Part shown: positions 25,000 to 37,450 of the stretch, one piece after another
How positions within the stretch are numbered: position 1 is the first letter of the stretch
How the letters are laid out: every line of letters starts with the position of its first letter
Source: Episyrphus balteatus
Taxonomy: Eukaryota > Arthropoda > Insecta > Diptera > Syrphidae
Length of the DNA: 64,000 bases
Direction: 5' to 3'
Assembly: GCF_945859705.1 (NCBI RefSeq)
Contig: NC_079136.1
Location: forward strand, 119,663,028 to 119,727,027
The notes under the pieces: model-generated
The model's database searches: none
What the model saw: only the letters and a program-made list of their open reading frames with translations
What the model was told of the DNA's origin: nothing
Program-made: the position numbers and the translations under genes

Positions 25000-26644
25000 A
25001 ATTCAAAACGAGTTAAAACATGACCCTAAAAACTTTTGGTCTTTTGTGAGCAGTAAACGGAATGTTGACGGATACCCTAACTCTATGAGCTTTAATAAGA
25101 ATTCAAGCCATGATTCGCGAGAGATTTCAAATATGTTTGCAAATTTTTTTAAAGAAGCATTTTTACTAACTGGTTCTCAAGAACCCTCGTATTCATTTTC
25201 TCCAAACCTAAGTTTTTCGCACCTTAGTTCGATCAATTTTGGCATTCAAGAAAATTCAATAACTCAAAAAATTAATGATCTTGAGAACTGTTTCAGTCCG
25301 GGCCCTGATGGTGTTCCATCTTGTGTTTTGAAGAAGTGTGTGTCAGAATTATCCTATCCTCTTTGTGTTCTTTTCAATATATCTATTAATTTCTCAACAT
25401 TTCCTATATTGTGGAAAAGTGCATTTATAACACCAGTTCACAAAAAAGGGTCTAAGAATGAAATTACCAATTATCGTCCTATTGCAAAACTTTCTGTCAT
25501 CCCAAAAATATTCGAGTCCATTATATGTGAAGTCTTGTCTTTTAACTGTAGATCCATTATCTGTGACAATCAGCATGGATTCATTCAAAATAAATCAACA
25601 GTAACTAATTTGTTCCATTTTACTACGTTTTGCCTCGATGCGTTTGAGGATCATAAACAAGTTGATTGTGTGTTCACCGACTTTAGCAAAGCGTTCGATA
25701 AGCTTTGTCACAAAACACTTATACTTAAACTAAGAGCTATGGGTTTTAACGAATCGTTTTTATTATGGATTTCATCTTATTTAGGAAATAGAACTTATAG
25801 TGTGAATTTCAGAAATGAACTTTCTGATCAATTTTTTATTAATTCTGGTGTTCCCCAAGGTAGCCACCTCGGTCCATTGTTATTTATATTATATATTAAT
25901 GACTTGCCTTCAATTTTGAAAAACTCATCTGTACTTATCTACGCTGACGATGTAAAAATTTTTAAGAAAATAACATCAACAAGAGATTGTTTAGATCTTC
26001 AAAGTGATCTGTATTCATTCAGAGAATGGTGTAATAAAAACAGTCTTTTATTAAATTTAGACAAATGTAAAACAATGTGTTTTACACGCAAAAAGAACTT
26101 TGTGACATATGACTATACGTTGGACACATTCCCACTGGATAAATTATCCCTCTTTTCCGACCTCGGAATTATTCTTGACCAAAAACTGGCTTTCATTGAT
26201 CACTACAATTATATCGTAAAAAAAGCAAATAGAATTTTAGGATTTATTAAACGATTTGCTCGTGAGTTCCAGGATCCTTACGTCGTAAAACTACTTTATG
26301 TGTCTTTTGTGAGACCAGTTCTAGAATACGGCTGTGTAATATGGGCACCATACTACACAGTTCACATAGACCGCCTTGAGAGCATCCAAAGAAGGTTCAT
26401 GCGTTTTTGTCTACGTTTTCTCCCGTGGTCTCCAGGATATACACTTCCCCCGTACGCAAATAGATTGAGGTTAATCAATCTTCCGTTATTATCGTGCCAT
26501 AGACAATATTTACAGTTATGTTTTATTTTAAAATTAATAAATGGGTCAATAACATCTCCATCAGCTCTGGATCGTCTTAATTTCAGCTACAGTCAAGCTA
26601 ATCTACGCAACGGCGTATACAAGGGGGGGGTCACGGGGTCATGA
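24959..26644 (+). pseudogene. LINE ORF2, reverse transcriptase part
   Basis: This continues ORF2 after the frameshift. It starts with SKELYTNYIF, typical of the linker before RT in CR1 elements, and includes NFWSFV, GPDGVPS, FTDFSKAFD (RT motif A), SGVPQGSHLGPLLF (motif B), the catalytic box YADD (motif C) and a Cys/His-poor C-terminal region. There is no ATG at the junction; the first codon is TTG. The coding sequence stops matching at 26607, where a hAT element interrupts it. The last residues of this frame (NGVYKGGVTGS) belong to the hAT terminus, not to the LINE. Confidence 0.85.
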
Positions 26645-28942
26645 CCCCCCCCAAGAAGTCACATCTTAAACAATAATTTGGTAAGTTATACTTAATTAAG
26701 ATGATTTTTAAAATGCTTAAGTTTTAGAACATGAACGAAAATGAAAAGTGAAAAAATTTTTTGGTGTCAACGAACTATTTTACCATATTATTTTGAAGAT
26801 GCGGTCATATTTTTAGTGAGCAGCTCTTAACCAACAAACAAAATAACGGTCGTTTCTATAAAGCAATCTTAAAAGTTGTTCAATTTTAAACGTATCCTTA
26901 ACACGTTGACCACCATGTGACCCTCCGGTGCCGGTGGGTCACGCAAAATTTTCCCAGGAGGTCACAGTCAGTTCATTTTTAAATGGATGTTTTTTCATGT
27001 GGCGATTAATGTTTTTCTTCTTTGGCACCTAGAAAAAAATACGTTCTTGATAGTGCAAAAGAAAAAATATTATATGTCGAATTCTCAATAACCAAAAATT
27101 CGATCTGCAGTCGACTTGCAGTCGCTACTTTTTCCTTAAATGAATTCCAATGAAAAAAAAATTCGCTACTTTTTCCCGAAGAATCGATCCTTTTAAATCG
27201 AGACGTATTTACACACATTTTCACAAACACTACAATTTTGTCAAATACAAAACGTCAAACCAAAATAAAATTTTGTAAAGAAATGAAGAACCAGAGCCAA
27301 TTTTTGTTTATTTGTGAAATATAAATCATTTTTAGTGAACAAAACAAACAAATGTTACGTTGTCTTGTTCCTACTATGAAGTTTTGTATAGTTTTTTGTT
27401 TTTCATCGGTCACTTAGACACAAATACAGTCACAAAAAGAAATCGCTCCCTTATTTAATTACACAGCCACACAGAAAAATATAAAAGTTCTGGTCTGGGG
27501 TTGCGACCAGGTTTTTCATATAGTTTTGGGGTCGCTGAAACCGAATCCGAAGTCCGTTTTGCCCCATCACGTCAGGTTTTTGAGATAACCTCAAAAAATG
27601 TCACGAAAACAAAATTTTTTTTCTCTGATCTGGATGTGCGAATATGTTATTCATATAGTTTTTGGATCGCTGAATCCAGATTCGAAGTCAATTTTGCCCT
27701 ATCACGTCAGGTTTCTGAGATATCCTCAAAAAAATGTCAAAACCAAAAAAACAAAATTTCTTATCTGGAGTTGCGACTAGATTTTTCATATAGTTTTTGG
27801 GTTGCTTAAACCGAATCCGAAGTCTATTTTGCCGTATCACGTCAAAAAATGTCTAAACTCAAAAAAAAAAGTTCTTATCTGATATTTTTTGAGGATATTT
27901 CAAAAACCTGACGTGATACGGTCGGTTTCAGCGACCCCATAACTATATGAAAAACCTGGTCGCAACCCCAGACCAGAACTTTTATATTTTTTTGTGTGGC
28001 TGTGTTATCTAAAAAGCCAAGAATTTGTGAATTTTGTTTGCTTATAAAATATAATAGTATTTTTTACTTTATCTTTTGAAACAACTATCGATTTGTCAAT
28101 CATCAATGCTAAACTAATTATTGGTAAGAATTTAAGTAACCTTGTCTACAGCTAATTAAATACATATTTCCAGCAAGCTTAGAATATTAAAATTAACCTT
28201 TAAGAACCAATTTAAGAAAATCTATAAATATAACTGAATGTGTGTTATTTTGTAACCCGAAGGCTGACGAAATCAGACCCATATTTTGTAAAATTCCTAA
28301 TAAGTAGGTAATATAAAGCATTTTGTTCAAAATAATATTACCGTTTAAAATTACCAAATTTTCTATAGGTACCTTTAAACTAGCATTATGTTTTACGCCA
28401 AAGATAGTTTTTTTTAAATCGGAAATTATCCTAAACATGGGTCGGTCGTAGTTGGGTGTTATGCAAACTGCATTGAATTTTAATATATTATAAAAAATGT
28501 TATCGCCCTAGTCTAATAAAATTTGCATAAGATTTAAAAAAATATTTTTTTTCGAAATGCAATTTTTTTAACTTTGTGATTCGTTTGCCTTAGGAAGACT
28601 TTCAACTAAAAAGTTACCACATTTATTTAATATAAAGAAGATTTTCATAGTATGTATTTTTAAAAATGATTTTGGGCTAGCGGAAAATCGAAGTACCTAT
28701 ACAGTTTAATTTTTAGAACAGGATGGTCTGAGCAATTGGGCTCAAGGCTAAGGCTAAACTAAAGCAAAACGAATCAAATACCTTTCTTTGTTTAGTAATT
28801 CTCCGATACTGTTCGGTTCAAAATGCGAAACGAACAAATTTAAATATTTGTAATTTAAGTAGCACATTTTCAAGTCTATACTTTTGTAAAAAAAAAATTT
28901 CAGCGTGACCCCCCCCAAGAAGTAAACCTGTATACGCCCTTG
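26608..28942. mobile_element. Non-autonomous hAT-type DNA transposon in the LINE
   Basis: It is 2335 bp with an exact 8-bp duplication AATCTACG at 26600-26607 and 28943-28950. The termini are inverted: left CAACGGCGTATACAAG and, on the opposite strand, right CAAGGGCGTATACAGG, followed on both sides by G-runs and GGTCACG. An 8-bp duplication plus a CARGGGCG-type TIR fits the hAT superfamily, probably near Tip100. I find no transposase frame inside, so it would need an external enzyme. Just inside the left end, GGGGGTCATGACCCCC forms a local palindrome. A foldback MITE is nested at 27462-28004. Confidence 0.8.
27462..28004. mobile_element. Foldback MITE nested inside the hAT element
   Basis: It is 543 bp with the 3-bp duplication TTA at 27459-27461 and 28005-28007. 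The ends are inverted (CACAGCCACACAG and CTGTGTGGCTGTG), and the arms pair over more than 100 bp, including GGTTGCGACCAGG and GGGGTCGCTGAAAC. Inside, a unit of about 90-130 bp repeats several times: CATATAGTTTTTGGGTCGC, GAATCCGAAGTC, CACGTCAGG, then GATATCCTCAAAAAATGTC. This makes three nested insertions (LINE, hAT, MITE) and so gives a relative age order. Confidence 0.75.
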
Positions 28943-29119
28943 AATCTACGCAGACAAATTATTTTAAGTCCAATATTTAGCAGAACAAATTATGGTGTAA
29001 ATAGTCCCTTAAATCAACTGATTTCAGTCTTCAACAGATACTATTTTATAATTTCTTCATTTAATGTTAATTTTAAGAGTAAGAGTTTCAAACAAAGTTT
29101 TTTTAATGCACAATTTTAA
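28943..29119 (+). pseudogene. LINE ORF2, C-terminal remnant beyond the hAT insertion
   Basis: After the hAT element the frame resumes from the duplicated target site (AAT CTA CG) and reads NLRRQIILSPIF and so on for 58 codons to TAA at 29117-29119. Cutting out the insert and one target copy brings this exactly back into the RT frame, so the LINE ORF2 tail was intact when the hAT jumped in. The LINE 3' UTR and AAAT-rich tail follow to about 29232. Confidence 0.85.
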
Positions 29120-29232
29120 TGTACATACCTATTTATAATTTTGTATTTAATATTTTTTTTTCTTTTTTTAGTTTATAAATTTAGTATTAAGATGTAACGT
29201 TAGTATTTAACGAATTAAATAAATAAATAAAA

Positions 29233-31423
29233 AGCTTCTTTTTAAAACTTGATATAAGTCTTTCATATTAAAAAAAATACAGTTATCAAATTAATTAATA
29301 AATGACAGACACAAAATATTAGCTTTGCACTTCGAACTGTTTCTCTTTTTTTTTTTTTCTTGAAAAATTTGGTTCTTTATAGTTCGAATTTAATTCGTAC
29401 AATGGAGAAGCGAAAAAATATTTACAGAAAAAAAATAATTTCGTTACTTTACGTTGCGTTACATTTGTTTACATTACATTACGTTACGTTTCATTACGTT
29501 TCAAAACGTAACATTTTCAAAAACTATTTTGCTTTGGTGTGGTATAAAACGATTCATATAAAATGCCAAATTAAAAAGCTGTCATCTACCATCCATTCGT
29601 AATTTTACTAAAATCTATCTAATCCCTCAGAGTTTTTGATTTTTTTTCTCTAGAAACATCATTTAACTCCCCAATATCAAATTAAACTCATGAATTATTG
29701 TTACTCTACTAAACCACATCCCTGCATACACATTCATTTACCAACAACAACAACAACAACAACAACACCAGTTACATGACAAAATTGTATACGCCTACCA
29801 CAAAAGCTATTAATTTCTAGAGACTAGAAACACATAGCAATAAATCATAGAATCATACTGTCAGTCATATTTATGTTTAGTTTCCACAAAATCCATCCTT
29901 ATTGCTTATTCAAAGTTTATGTTGCCGCTATATAGAATGTGACATTAAAACTACTATATACTCCGAGTGGACTATACACAGTAAACCAATGATTCAATAT
30001 AGAAACAACAAAATTTCGTTACTTTAACCACATCAAAACGCCCAAAAACCGAAGCTAACTCAAAAACGTGAAACGTGACACATTTAAGCCGCCTCCACAG
30101 TCATTATCTTCACATAAAATTCGGAATTACATTCTACAGCAGATACTATATAAATGTATTTATTGTATGAGTAGGTTTAGATTATTCTAACTCTGGTGCT
30201 GTGGAATCCTTGAGAGTTTGTTTATGACCTGGGATGCGAATGCCGCAGTCCTCGAAACATTAATAATCAAGTAAGCGGACGTACGCATTGGCCTTTTTTT
30301 CTCGGTGAACTCGCACATTCATTATGGAGCTTATGTCTTTTTTACATATAGCCAATAATTATAAAAAGAAGGGACACATATCCCTCCCGAATGTGTGTGG
30401 GACGCGACGTTCTATTCATAAAATTAACTTAAAGAGCTTGTTGTTTTTTGTTGTTGTTGTTGTTATTTTAACAGTAAAAGATTCGAAATTTGTAGATTTG
30501 CATGTTGTGTGTTTCCTTTGAGTGGTTGTCCCCACGTAGCAATACCTACACAATTTTTTTGAAGGTCGGATTGGGTATAATCAAGGACAGAAAGTTCGTG
30601 TACTCATCCCTACGTTGGGCGCCATTTAGTGCCTCCGTCGTGTTTTGTTGTATACACTCTTGTATACTCTAGGGCACGTTTCAATTTTGTGTTGCTATTT
30701 TATGGAATTGTGGAGTTTCTTTAAGTGCGACCAATCAATGCGATGAAAAATTAATGAACCAGTCATTGGATCGGAGTGGAAATTAGTACACACAAAGACC
30801 ATTTCAATGTTAACACACAGTCAGTCACAGGAAGGGCGAATTTTAAATTCAACTTGTGACCTAAATTCATTTTGGAGAAAAGGCTTTGATTTATACGCAT
30901 AAATTATTCGCTTCCGGTAATTCAAAATATGCCCAATTTTTGTGCTTCTGTTGAAGTTCTGATGGTTTTTGTATGAATCATTAATTAGTTTTTGACACTT
31001 TATTCCAAAAACCAAGTCAATTTTGCTGAGAAGAACTTTAAAGGTATATCAGCATAATCGAGTTACTAAGTTATGCCAAATAGATATACATATAAAATAT
31101 ATGTGCCAAATTAAAAGCTTCTTCTTGAATGCCTTTGCCTTGCCTTGCTTTTCGATGCAATACAAGTCATCATCATCATCATCAGCATCTTGTCATGTGT
31201 ATGTGATAAAGTTTTATAAATAAATTTATTTCATTCAGCCTTAAGCTATCCTTGACATTCCTTCTGATCTGCACTTGAAAGAAAACTTGGAGGACATCAC
31301 TTGACTTACATAGATTTTATGTATATACAAAGGTGCATATATACACCTTATGTATACATTCACTCAACTTGCACCTGCACTTGACTTCACTTGCTCTGCA
31401 AACTGCAATTCAAATGTGATGAC

Positions 31424-31461
<38 letters not shown>

Positions 31462-31810
31462 GAGAAATTATTATAGAAACACATGTATGCTTCTCTTGCT
31501 CCTCTGGTTTTAGTTTGATTTGACTTGTCGGTTTGTATGGTGTAGCATAAAAATGTATCACAACTATTAATGATGACGACAAGTTGACAGGAGGGGATGT
31601 GTGTCTTTGTTAGAAAAAAAAAAGTAATAGCCAAGTAGGGCGCTTAATTTAAATGTAAAAAAAGCACTCATACGTCAGAGTGAACTATTTGAATTTTGTT
31701 CATTGACTTGTTTTCGTTTGACAGTTTTCGTTGTTTTAAGTGATTTTGTAATCTTTAATTCTAAAAATATAAAATCACTTTAAACCCAGGCAAAAAGTTC
31801 TCAAAAACTA
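29233..31810. other. Apparently unique intergenic or intronic DNA
   Basis: A (CAA) tract at 29741-29766, a (ATC) tract at about 31164-31184 and long A-runs at 31428-31459. Some GC-richer lines occur at 30070-30110 and 30540-30700 (TACGTTGGGCGCCATTTAGTG). No repeat partner or coding exon was recognised. Confidence 0.4.
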
Positions 31811-31814
31811 TTTT

Positions 31815-32720
31815 TTGCTCGAACTTGCTCTTAGAGTTAAAGTTGCTTAAATTTTTTAAGACTTTTTATATAGAAATTTGAAAAAATAAAATTCGTTTTT
31901 TAAAAAAATAAAATAAAATCTGAAATCAAATTGCCCTCCAAAACAAGTATGCAGTTTTGATTGATATATTAAGATGCATTTTAAGAAAAAAAAATTTCAA
32001 AATCGTTAGAGCCGTTTTTTAAAAAAACTAACTTTTTATAAATATTTTTTTGGAAAAAAAGTTTTAAAATAAAATTGGTATGCCATTTTGTAGAAATCAC
32101 TAATCAACATCTAAAAACAAAATTTCCAAAAAAATTCAGTGTTCCGTTTTCGAAAATTTGATTTTTCAAAAAAAAATTTCAAATTTTTTTTTTTTAAATC
32201 CAAAAATTATTTTTTTGGAAATTTGTTTTTTGGTTTATATTTAAATTGTATAAATGCTTCCTCACAATAAGTTTCTTGGAAATCGAATAAGCAATTTCGG
32301 AGATAATCGGATTTGAAAAAAAAAAAAACGGTTCTACCTATGGCAGGTACCGTTAATAATAATTTTCCAAAAAAAACTTTTTCATAAAAAGATAGACCTT
32401 GTCTTAAAACTAACATTTGAATTTTTTTAACAAAATTGTTGGAGCCGTTTTTGAGATATTTCAATTTTACTAAAATTGGTATATGACAAGTACCGTTATT
32501 TTTGGTCCAAAAAAATTAATTCCAAAAACTACCTGGAGAGTCGGCAAATAACGTTACATACCAAGTTTGACATTAATCGGTCCATCCGTTTAGGCTGTAG
32601 CTCCTTATACAGACAGACAGACAGACAGACTGACTTCCGGGACCCACTTTTTTGGCATTGTCTACCATCGTAATGTCATGGAAAAATGTTATCTCAACTT
32701 TTTTTTTTTATACGAATGCA
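31815..32720 (+). repeat. ACTTGCTCT repeat, CAGACAGACAGAC subfamily, copy 2
   Basis: CGAACTTGCTCTTAGAGTTA opens it. Its order of strings matches 19615-20490 throughout: TTGCCCTCCAAAACAAGTAT, CGTTAGAGCCG, TGGTATGCCATTTTGTAG, GGCAGGTACCGTTAATAAT, CCATCCGTTTAGGCTGTAGC and CAGACAGACAGACAGACTG. The frames visible here are short and broken. Confidence 0.65.
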
Positions 32721-33884
32721 TAACTTGATATTTATAGTACCTATATCGCAATAAAAAATACGTTTTTGGGTGTTTTAACTTTAATTCCAAAAATGATTTC
32801 GTTTCGGGCATGTTTAAAATTTGAAATATTTGAATTACATTAAAAGAAGCCTTAGTGTATGACTGAAGCCTTTAAGTATGACTGTTGAAACAATGATTCT
32901 TCTTATCGAAAAAAATGTCATGAAAAACTCTTGTCTCGTCTGTTAAATACCTAAATGTAATTTTGTCCATGACAACTATGCCCATTTATCAGCAAAGACC
33001 AAAAAGACCAATATTCGCAATCGAATTTCTCGTTTAACCAGTCTTAAGCGAATTTCTCAAGGCCTTTCTACCACGATTAAAATTTCACGTTTGGTTGAAA
33101 AAGTGATCAAATTTATCCATTTTATTTGTAAATTGCGTTAAAAAAAGAATTTTTTAACCAATTTTTCTGCGAATATTTAAAAAAAAATTTCCTCATGATT
33201 TAAGAAAATTTTCTCAAAATAGAATATAATTTTTTTTTTGTTTCTAGGTAAAATAAAAACTCGTATGAAAACCAACTTTTGATAAGACAAAGTAAATAAA
33301 AAGTTACCAAAAATAACAAAAACAACTCTGTTTTACTTATGTTGCTCTATTTCACACTGATAATTTAATTTCTCTAAACAGCAGTAAAAAAAATTCAAAA
33401 ACCAATACTTTCATTTTGGATAGTTAGTTTATTCAGTGTGGTAACACTTAAAACTAGTTTTCCGATCTGATATCTGTCATCATTTTTAAAAGAGAAAAAA
33501 AAAACGATAATCACTTTTTAAACTTCAAAGCTACATCTATTGTATAGTTTTCCTGCGAATTTCCGTTTTTCATAATTGTTCATTAGTGGAGTAACTAAAG
33601 CTCAAAAATTGGCAATATTAGGGAACCCGGCCGAACAGCTTAGATTTTGATGATCTTTTTTTTCAAACGTCGGTAATTAAAAATACTTTAAAGTCTATAG
33701 ATTAAAAATTGACGGTGTTGCCGTTTTGATTTTTTAAATTCAATTGAAGATTTTTGTGAACAAAACAATTTTTTTTTCAAATTTTTTTCTTAAATTTTAT
33801 AAATTAATAAATGCCAAAAGATTGTTTAGGAAATTCAAGGAAAAAAAAAATATGGGAGTGAGGGACAATCTTCCATCGTTCAAG

Positions 33885-34840
33885 CGATAGATGCAATTTT
33901 CTTATTAATTGACTTCAAACACAAAAAAAAAAACACAACGGCAACACCTAAAACATTTAAATATACATTTTTAAAAAGCTAGAAGTTTCGTCATATTTGT
34001 AAAATTAAAATTAAGTCAATTGAATTAAGGGCTTTTGAAAGAATGGTAACTGAACTCAGATTTTTGAAAAAAAAATTATTGAACAAATTTTAAGATGTCG
34101 TTTTTAAAACTTTTTCGTAATATCAAATGCATTTATTTTCAATTTTTTTTGGCCGCATTTATTATGTGTTGAAATTATAAAAGAAAATGTCAATATGGTA
34201 TTACGGTTTACGAAAAAAATTAAAAAGTATTTCATTTTCGAAGAACTTTTTTTAATAGAAGTTTTGAAAAAAATTTGAACTTTATTTTTATTTAAAGTTC
34301 AACATGTAAATATAAAATTATTTTTTATTTATTTAATAACCCTTACGGTTTAAAGTTTAAAAAAGAAAAATTTAAAGTTCTTATTTACCAAAGTCTTTGA
34401 GAAAATTAATTATTTCAATGCAAAAATTCAGTTTTTATCAAAAAAAAAAAAAAAAAACCATTGAAATTAAAGTAATTTTTAATTTTTTTTTTTTCAAAAG
34501 TGTGATATATATTACCTTTTCTGCTTCGGAATTCAACTGATATTACATATTAATGGTCAAAAATTTTTTTTAAATAAATTCATATTTTATTAGAAAAAGT
34601 TTGGAAAAAAGTTATTTTAAATTTTTTTTAATAACATTTTTTTTTTTAATTCTGAGTTTGTGGACCATTTTTTTCAAAAACTCTTAACTAAATTTAGTGG
34701 ATTTAAATTTAAGGGATAAGAATGAGCTTCTCCCTTTTTAAAAATGTACTTTAAAAAATTGTAGGTGTTGCCGTTGTTTTCAAAATATTTTTCTTGTGTT
34801 TGAAGTCAGATTGTTAGAAAATTGCATTTATCTCTTAAAA
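33885..34840. repeat. Inverted repeat with ACGGCAACACC core
   Basis: The arms 33885-34080 and 34640-34840 are imperfect reverse complements (ATGCAATTTTCT, GACTTCAAACACAA, ACGGCAACACCTA, TACATTTTTAAAAAG). Outside them, 33812-33880 and 34898-34965 are direct copies (CAAAAGATT, AAGGAAAAAAAAAATATG, GAGGGACAATCTT). A part of the same unit recurs at 53940-54610, fused to the end of the GATAACG repeat. No coding sequence. Confidence 0.5.
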
Positions 34841-35009
34841 TAAAATTAAATTTTTTTTAATGAAACCATTTTTTTTGCTTTAATTTCATTAAACAAATGA
34901 TACCAAAAGATTCTCTAGGGAATTTAAGGAAAAAAAAAATATAAGGGAGTAAGGGACAATCTTGCATTGGTTTTTTGGAAAATATTGTTGATGTTATGGT
35001 TTATGAGAG

Positions 35010-35205
35010 AGGGATCAAGAACTGAGCCTTCCCTTGCAAGCTCATCCGCTTTTTCGTTGCGGGAACCCAGCAGAGTCTTACATTATGCTGCATACCAAGA
35101 ACCCTAAGCTCTTCGCGGCAGCAAGAAACAAGCTTTGACTTGATTAAGGTGGCAGAAATCGTTTTAATTGCCGCTTGGCTATCAATGAAAAAGGTGATGT
35201 CAGCA
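35010..35205 (-). pseudogene. RNase H domain fragment of a second LINE
   Basis: On the minus strand the sequence reads DITFFIDSQAAIKTISATLI, then CCREELRVL and VRLCWVP, and after a small deletion and frame change NEKADELAREGS. These are the motifs of the RNase H domain found at the C-terminus of I/R1/jockey-group LINEs (DSQAAI; WVPGHxGIxGNExADxLAR). The GHxGIxG segment is missing. It is an isolated relic of about 195 bp with no neighbouring RT, different from the CR1 element at 22-29 kb. Confidence 0.75.
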
Positions 35206-35529
35206 GGTGATATGATTTTTTCGACATTTAAATATTATTTTGTGATCATGCCAAAAGGTTTAGTATAGAATATTAATAGTAAAACAAAGTAGTGTTAAAA
35301 TGTTGAAAAAAGACTTAAAGAAAAGTAAAAACAATTGTTTAAGTAAACTTCAATTTTATCAAACAAGGGAAAATGACATCGGATAGCATTAACTTTAATG
35401 TGCCCCTTGGGCAACCAGCTTATCGACGTATATTTTTTGCAAAATCAAACTGCCTTAGCATGCTCCCTCAAGGCTTTTACATACATATATTTTTTTTTTC
35501 GAAATATTAAATCTTGTATTTTCTAATAC

Positions 35530-36712
35530 CACTGGTCTGCAAGGAAATCCTCCTTTAAATAAAACTATACTTTTCTAAAGGATTTTTGTATGCTGATTCC
35601 CAATCCGAAGTCAGAATTGATCTAGCACATCACGTTTTTTTGATATTCCCGTTAGAAAATCTCAAAAACCCATTTTTTTGCTGTTTGAAGAAATATTTTG
35701 GCATAATTTAATATTTTTCAATTAAAATTGATACCTACGGTTTATGAAAGAACTTATTTTTTTCTTTCAAATTCAGTTTCAATCTTCTCAATATCTCTTT
35801 TCTTCTCCGAGATATCTTAATTTAAGTAAGTTTAGTAGGTTTGGCATATCTTATCATAAAAAAAAAACTGATCTCTAAAAATTAATATATCTTTCTCCCT
35901 AGAACAAAAATATACTTTTCTAATGGACTTTAGTGTGCTGATTTTAAATCCGAACTCAAAAAATTTCGGTCAGCTCTGGTTTGTGAGATATAGTAGTTTT
36001 TATTGAGATTTTCTAAGAAAAAACTTGATTTTGTGATACTTTAATGCGTATATCTTAAAATCCTCACGTGATAGAATTTTTTTGACTTCGGATTCTAACT
36101 CAGCACTACAAGAAAAGTATAATTTTGTTTCTAGAAGAAACAAATATGAAGCTTTACAAGGCAGTTTATCGAATGGTTTATTACAAATAAGATATTTCTA
36201 AATAGATAAATAGTATATAAAATTACAAAACACGTAAAAATTTTGTTAAATATATTTTATTATGGTTTTCTTTACAAATTTGACTTTTTAAATGTAATGG
36301 GCGTTGATATTTTACATTTTCCTTAATTAAGGTGTTTTTGTTCATGTTGGATTTACTAAAAAGTAAAGGATTTCGATATTTCTGTTTTTTTTATAAATCA
36401 GTATTTTAAAATTTGAGTAAACATTAATGTAAAAGGACATATTTGGTGTCAATCGATAGGCCATATAACGAGGAATAAGTCCTCCAAATTTGAGCTCAAT
36501 GCTACAAATAGTTTGAATTTTGCACGAGTTCAAATAAATCTAAAAGGTTGATTTTTTAGAAACTACCCACATTTTTCAAAAATCATTTTTACAAAAATGG
36601 TACCTGATAGAATTTTTCTGAAACCAGATTTAGATTCAGGAAAGTCCAATCTTTCATAATATCAAAAAATTATTTGAAGGAGAAAAAAAAAGTTAAATTT
36701 TGCAGACCAGTG
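35530..36712. mobile_element. CACTGG-ended MITE, copy 1
   Basis: It is 1183 bp. The ends CACTGGTCTGCAA and TTGCAGACCAGTG are perfectly inverted, and the 3-bp duplication TAC lies at 35527-35529 and 36713-36715. The interior holds units like CTTTTCTA, GCTGA, AATCCGAAGTC and CACGT in both orientations. CACT ends and a 3-bp target fit the CACTA/CMC group, but there is no transposase. Its nearest relative is 48388-49584, in the opposite orientation. Confidence 0.75.
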
Positions 36713-37344
36713 TACTTTGAGACTAGTAATAGTAATCATCGGATTATATTTAACTGCTTTGATAGTTCGAAGATTTTTAGAATAAATAAATAAATAAATA
36801 GGTATGTACATAATTAAATGGAATTGTTTTACTTCTCTACCACAACCGATCTTCTAACCATTTGTACTTAATTTTTTGAAATTCTTATGAATTTATTTTA
36901 ATGAAGTTTGACATATTAAATGCTTTTTAGTAATTTCTTTTTTTTTGATTTTTCATTTCTAAAAATGAAATTTTTGTCACTTCACTGCGCTATTTTTGGA
37001 CTTAAGTCTTTCAGTTAAATACGATAGTTGAAAAAAAAAAATCGCCTGAGGCATTAATAAATTAAGGTTATGCCAACTTCTCAGCTCCGTTGAATGACGA
37101 ATTCAAGCTTTGTGAGTCAAATAAATTTCTAAATGTTTCAGTGCGTACTCATTTAAGAACTTTAATTATTTGCTTTCTCCTTTGATGCATTTTTAACATA
37201 ATTTTCGACAGGAGCATATATTAGGATTGTAATTAACTTTCTTGATCACTTTTAACGAATAGTTTTTTGATGACTTGGAGAGCTAGAATAACACAAATGT
37301 GCAAATTTAAATCGTGTGTACCTACCTACTATATTTTGTCCAGT

Positions 37345-37450
37345 ATTGCATGTATGTTCCCTCATAACTTTCAAACATGTTATCCTTATTTGACAAATAA
37401 TATATCTTTGAAAGCTTCTTACTCCGCCGCTGGTTAAAAGGTATATAATA
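37345..37450. repeat. Degenerate half copy of the hairpin family
   Basis: GTTCCCTCATAACTTTCAAAC, TTGACAAATAATATATCTTTGAAAGC, CTGGTTAAAAGGTATATAA match the right arms of the copies at 2.7-6.7 kb. The left arm is not present. Confidence 0.45.

Larger units (their letters stand above)
22140..29232 (+). mobile_element. CR1-type non-LTR retrotransposon (LINE), broken
   Basis: This is a LINE with a 5' region of about 700 bp, ORF1 with a PHD-like zinc finger, an overlapping ORF2 with apurinic endonuclease and reverse transcriptase, and a 3' end with AAAT repeats (AATTAAATAAATAAATAAA) instead of pure poly-A. The PHD-type ORF1, the RT signature SGVPQGSHLGPLLF and the microsatellite tail point to the CR1 clade rather than jockey. 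The 5' border is uncertain. Three lesions inactivate it: an in-frame deletion in the endonuclease, a frameshift near 24960, and a 2335-bp hAT insertion at 26608-28942. Without the hAT it is about 4.75 kb. Confidence 0.85.

Noticed and set aside
27501..27809. Plus-strand frame of 102 codons with internal repeats (RPGFSYSFGVAE, CYSYSFWIAE).
   Set aside because: The apparent protein repeats come from the repeated DNA module of the foldback MITE, and the same module is read in both orientations and all frames elsewhere.
31410..31634. Frames with long poly-Phe stretches.
   Set aside because: Products of a 32-bp A/T run; similar poly-Phe and poly-Lys frames elsewhere in the window were ignored for the same reason.
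32476..32673. Frame ending LYRQTDRQTDF, suggestive of a conserved protein.
   Set aside because: It is the translated CAGACAGA tail of an abundant repeat, with no conserved longer frame among copies.
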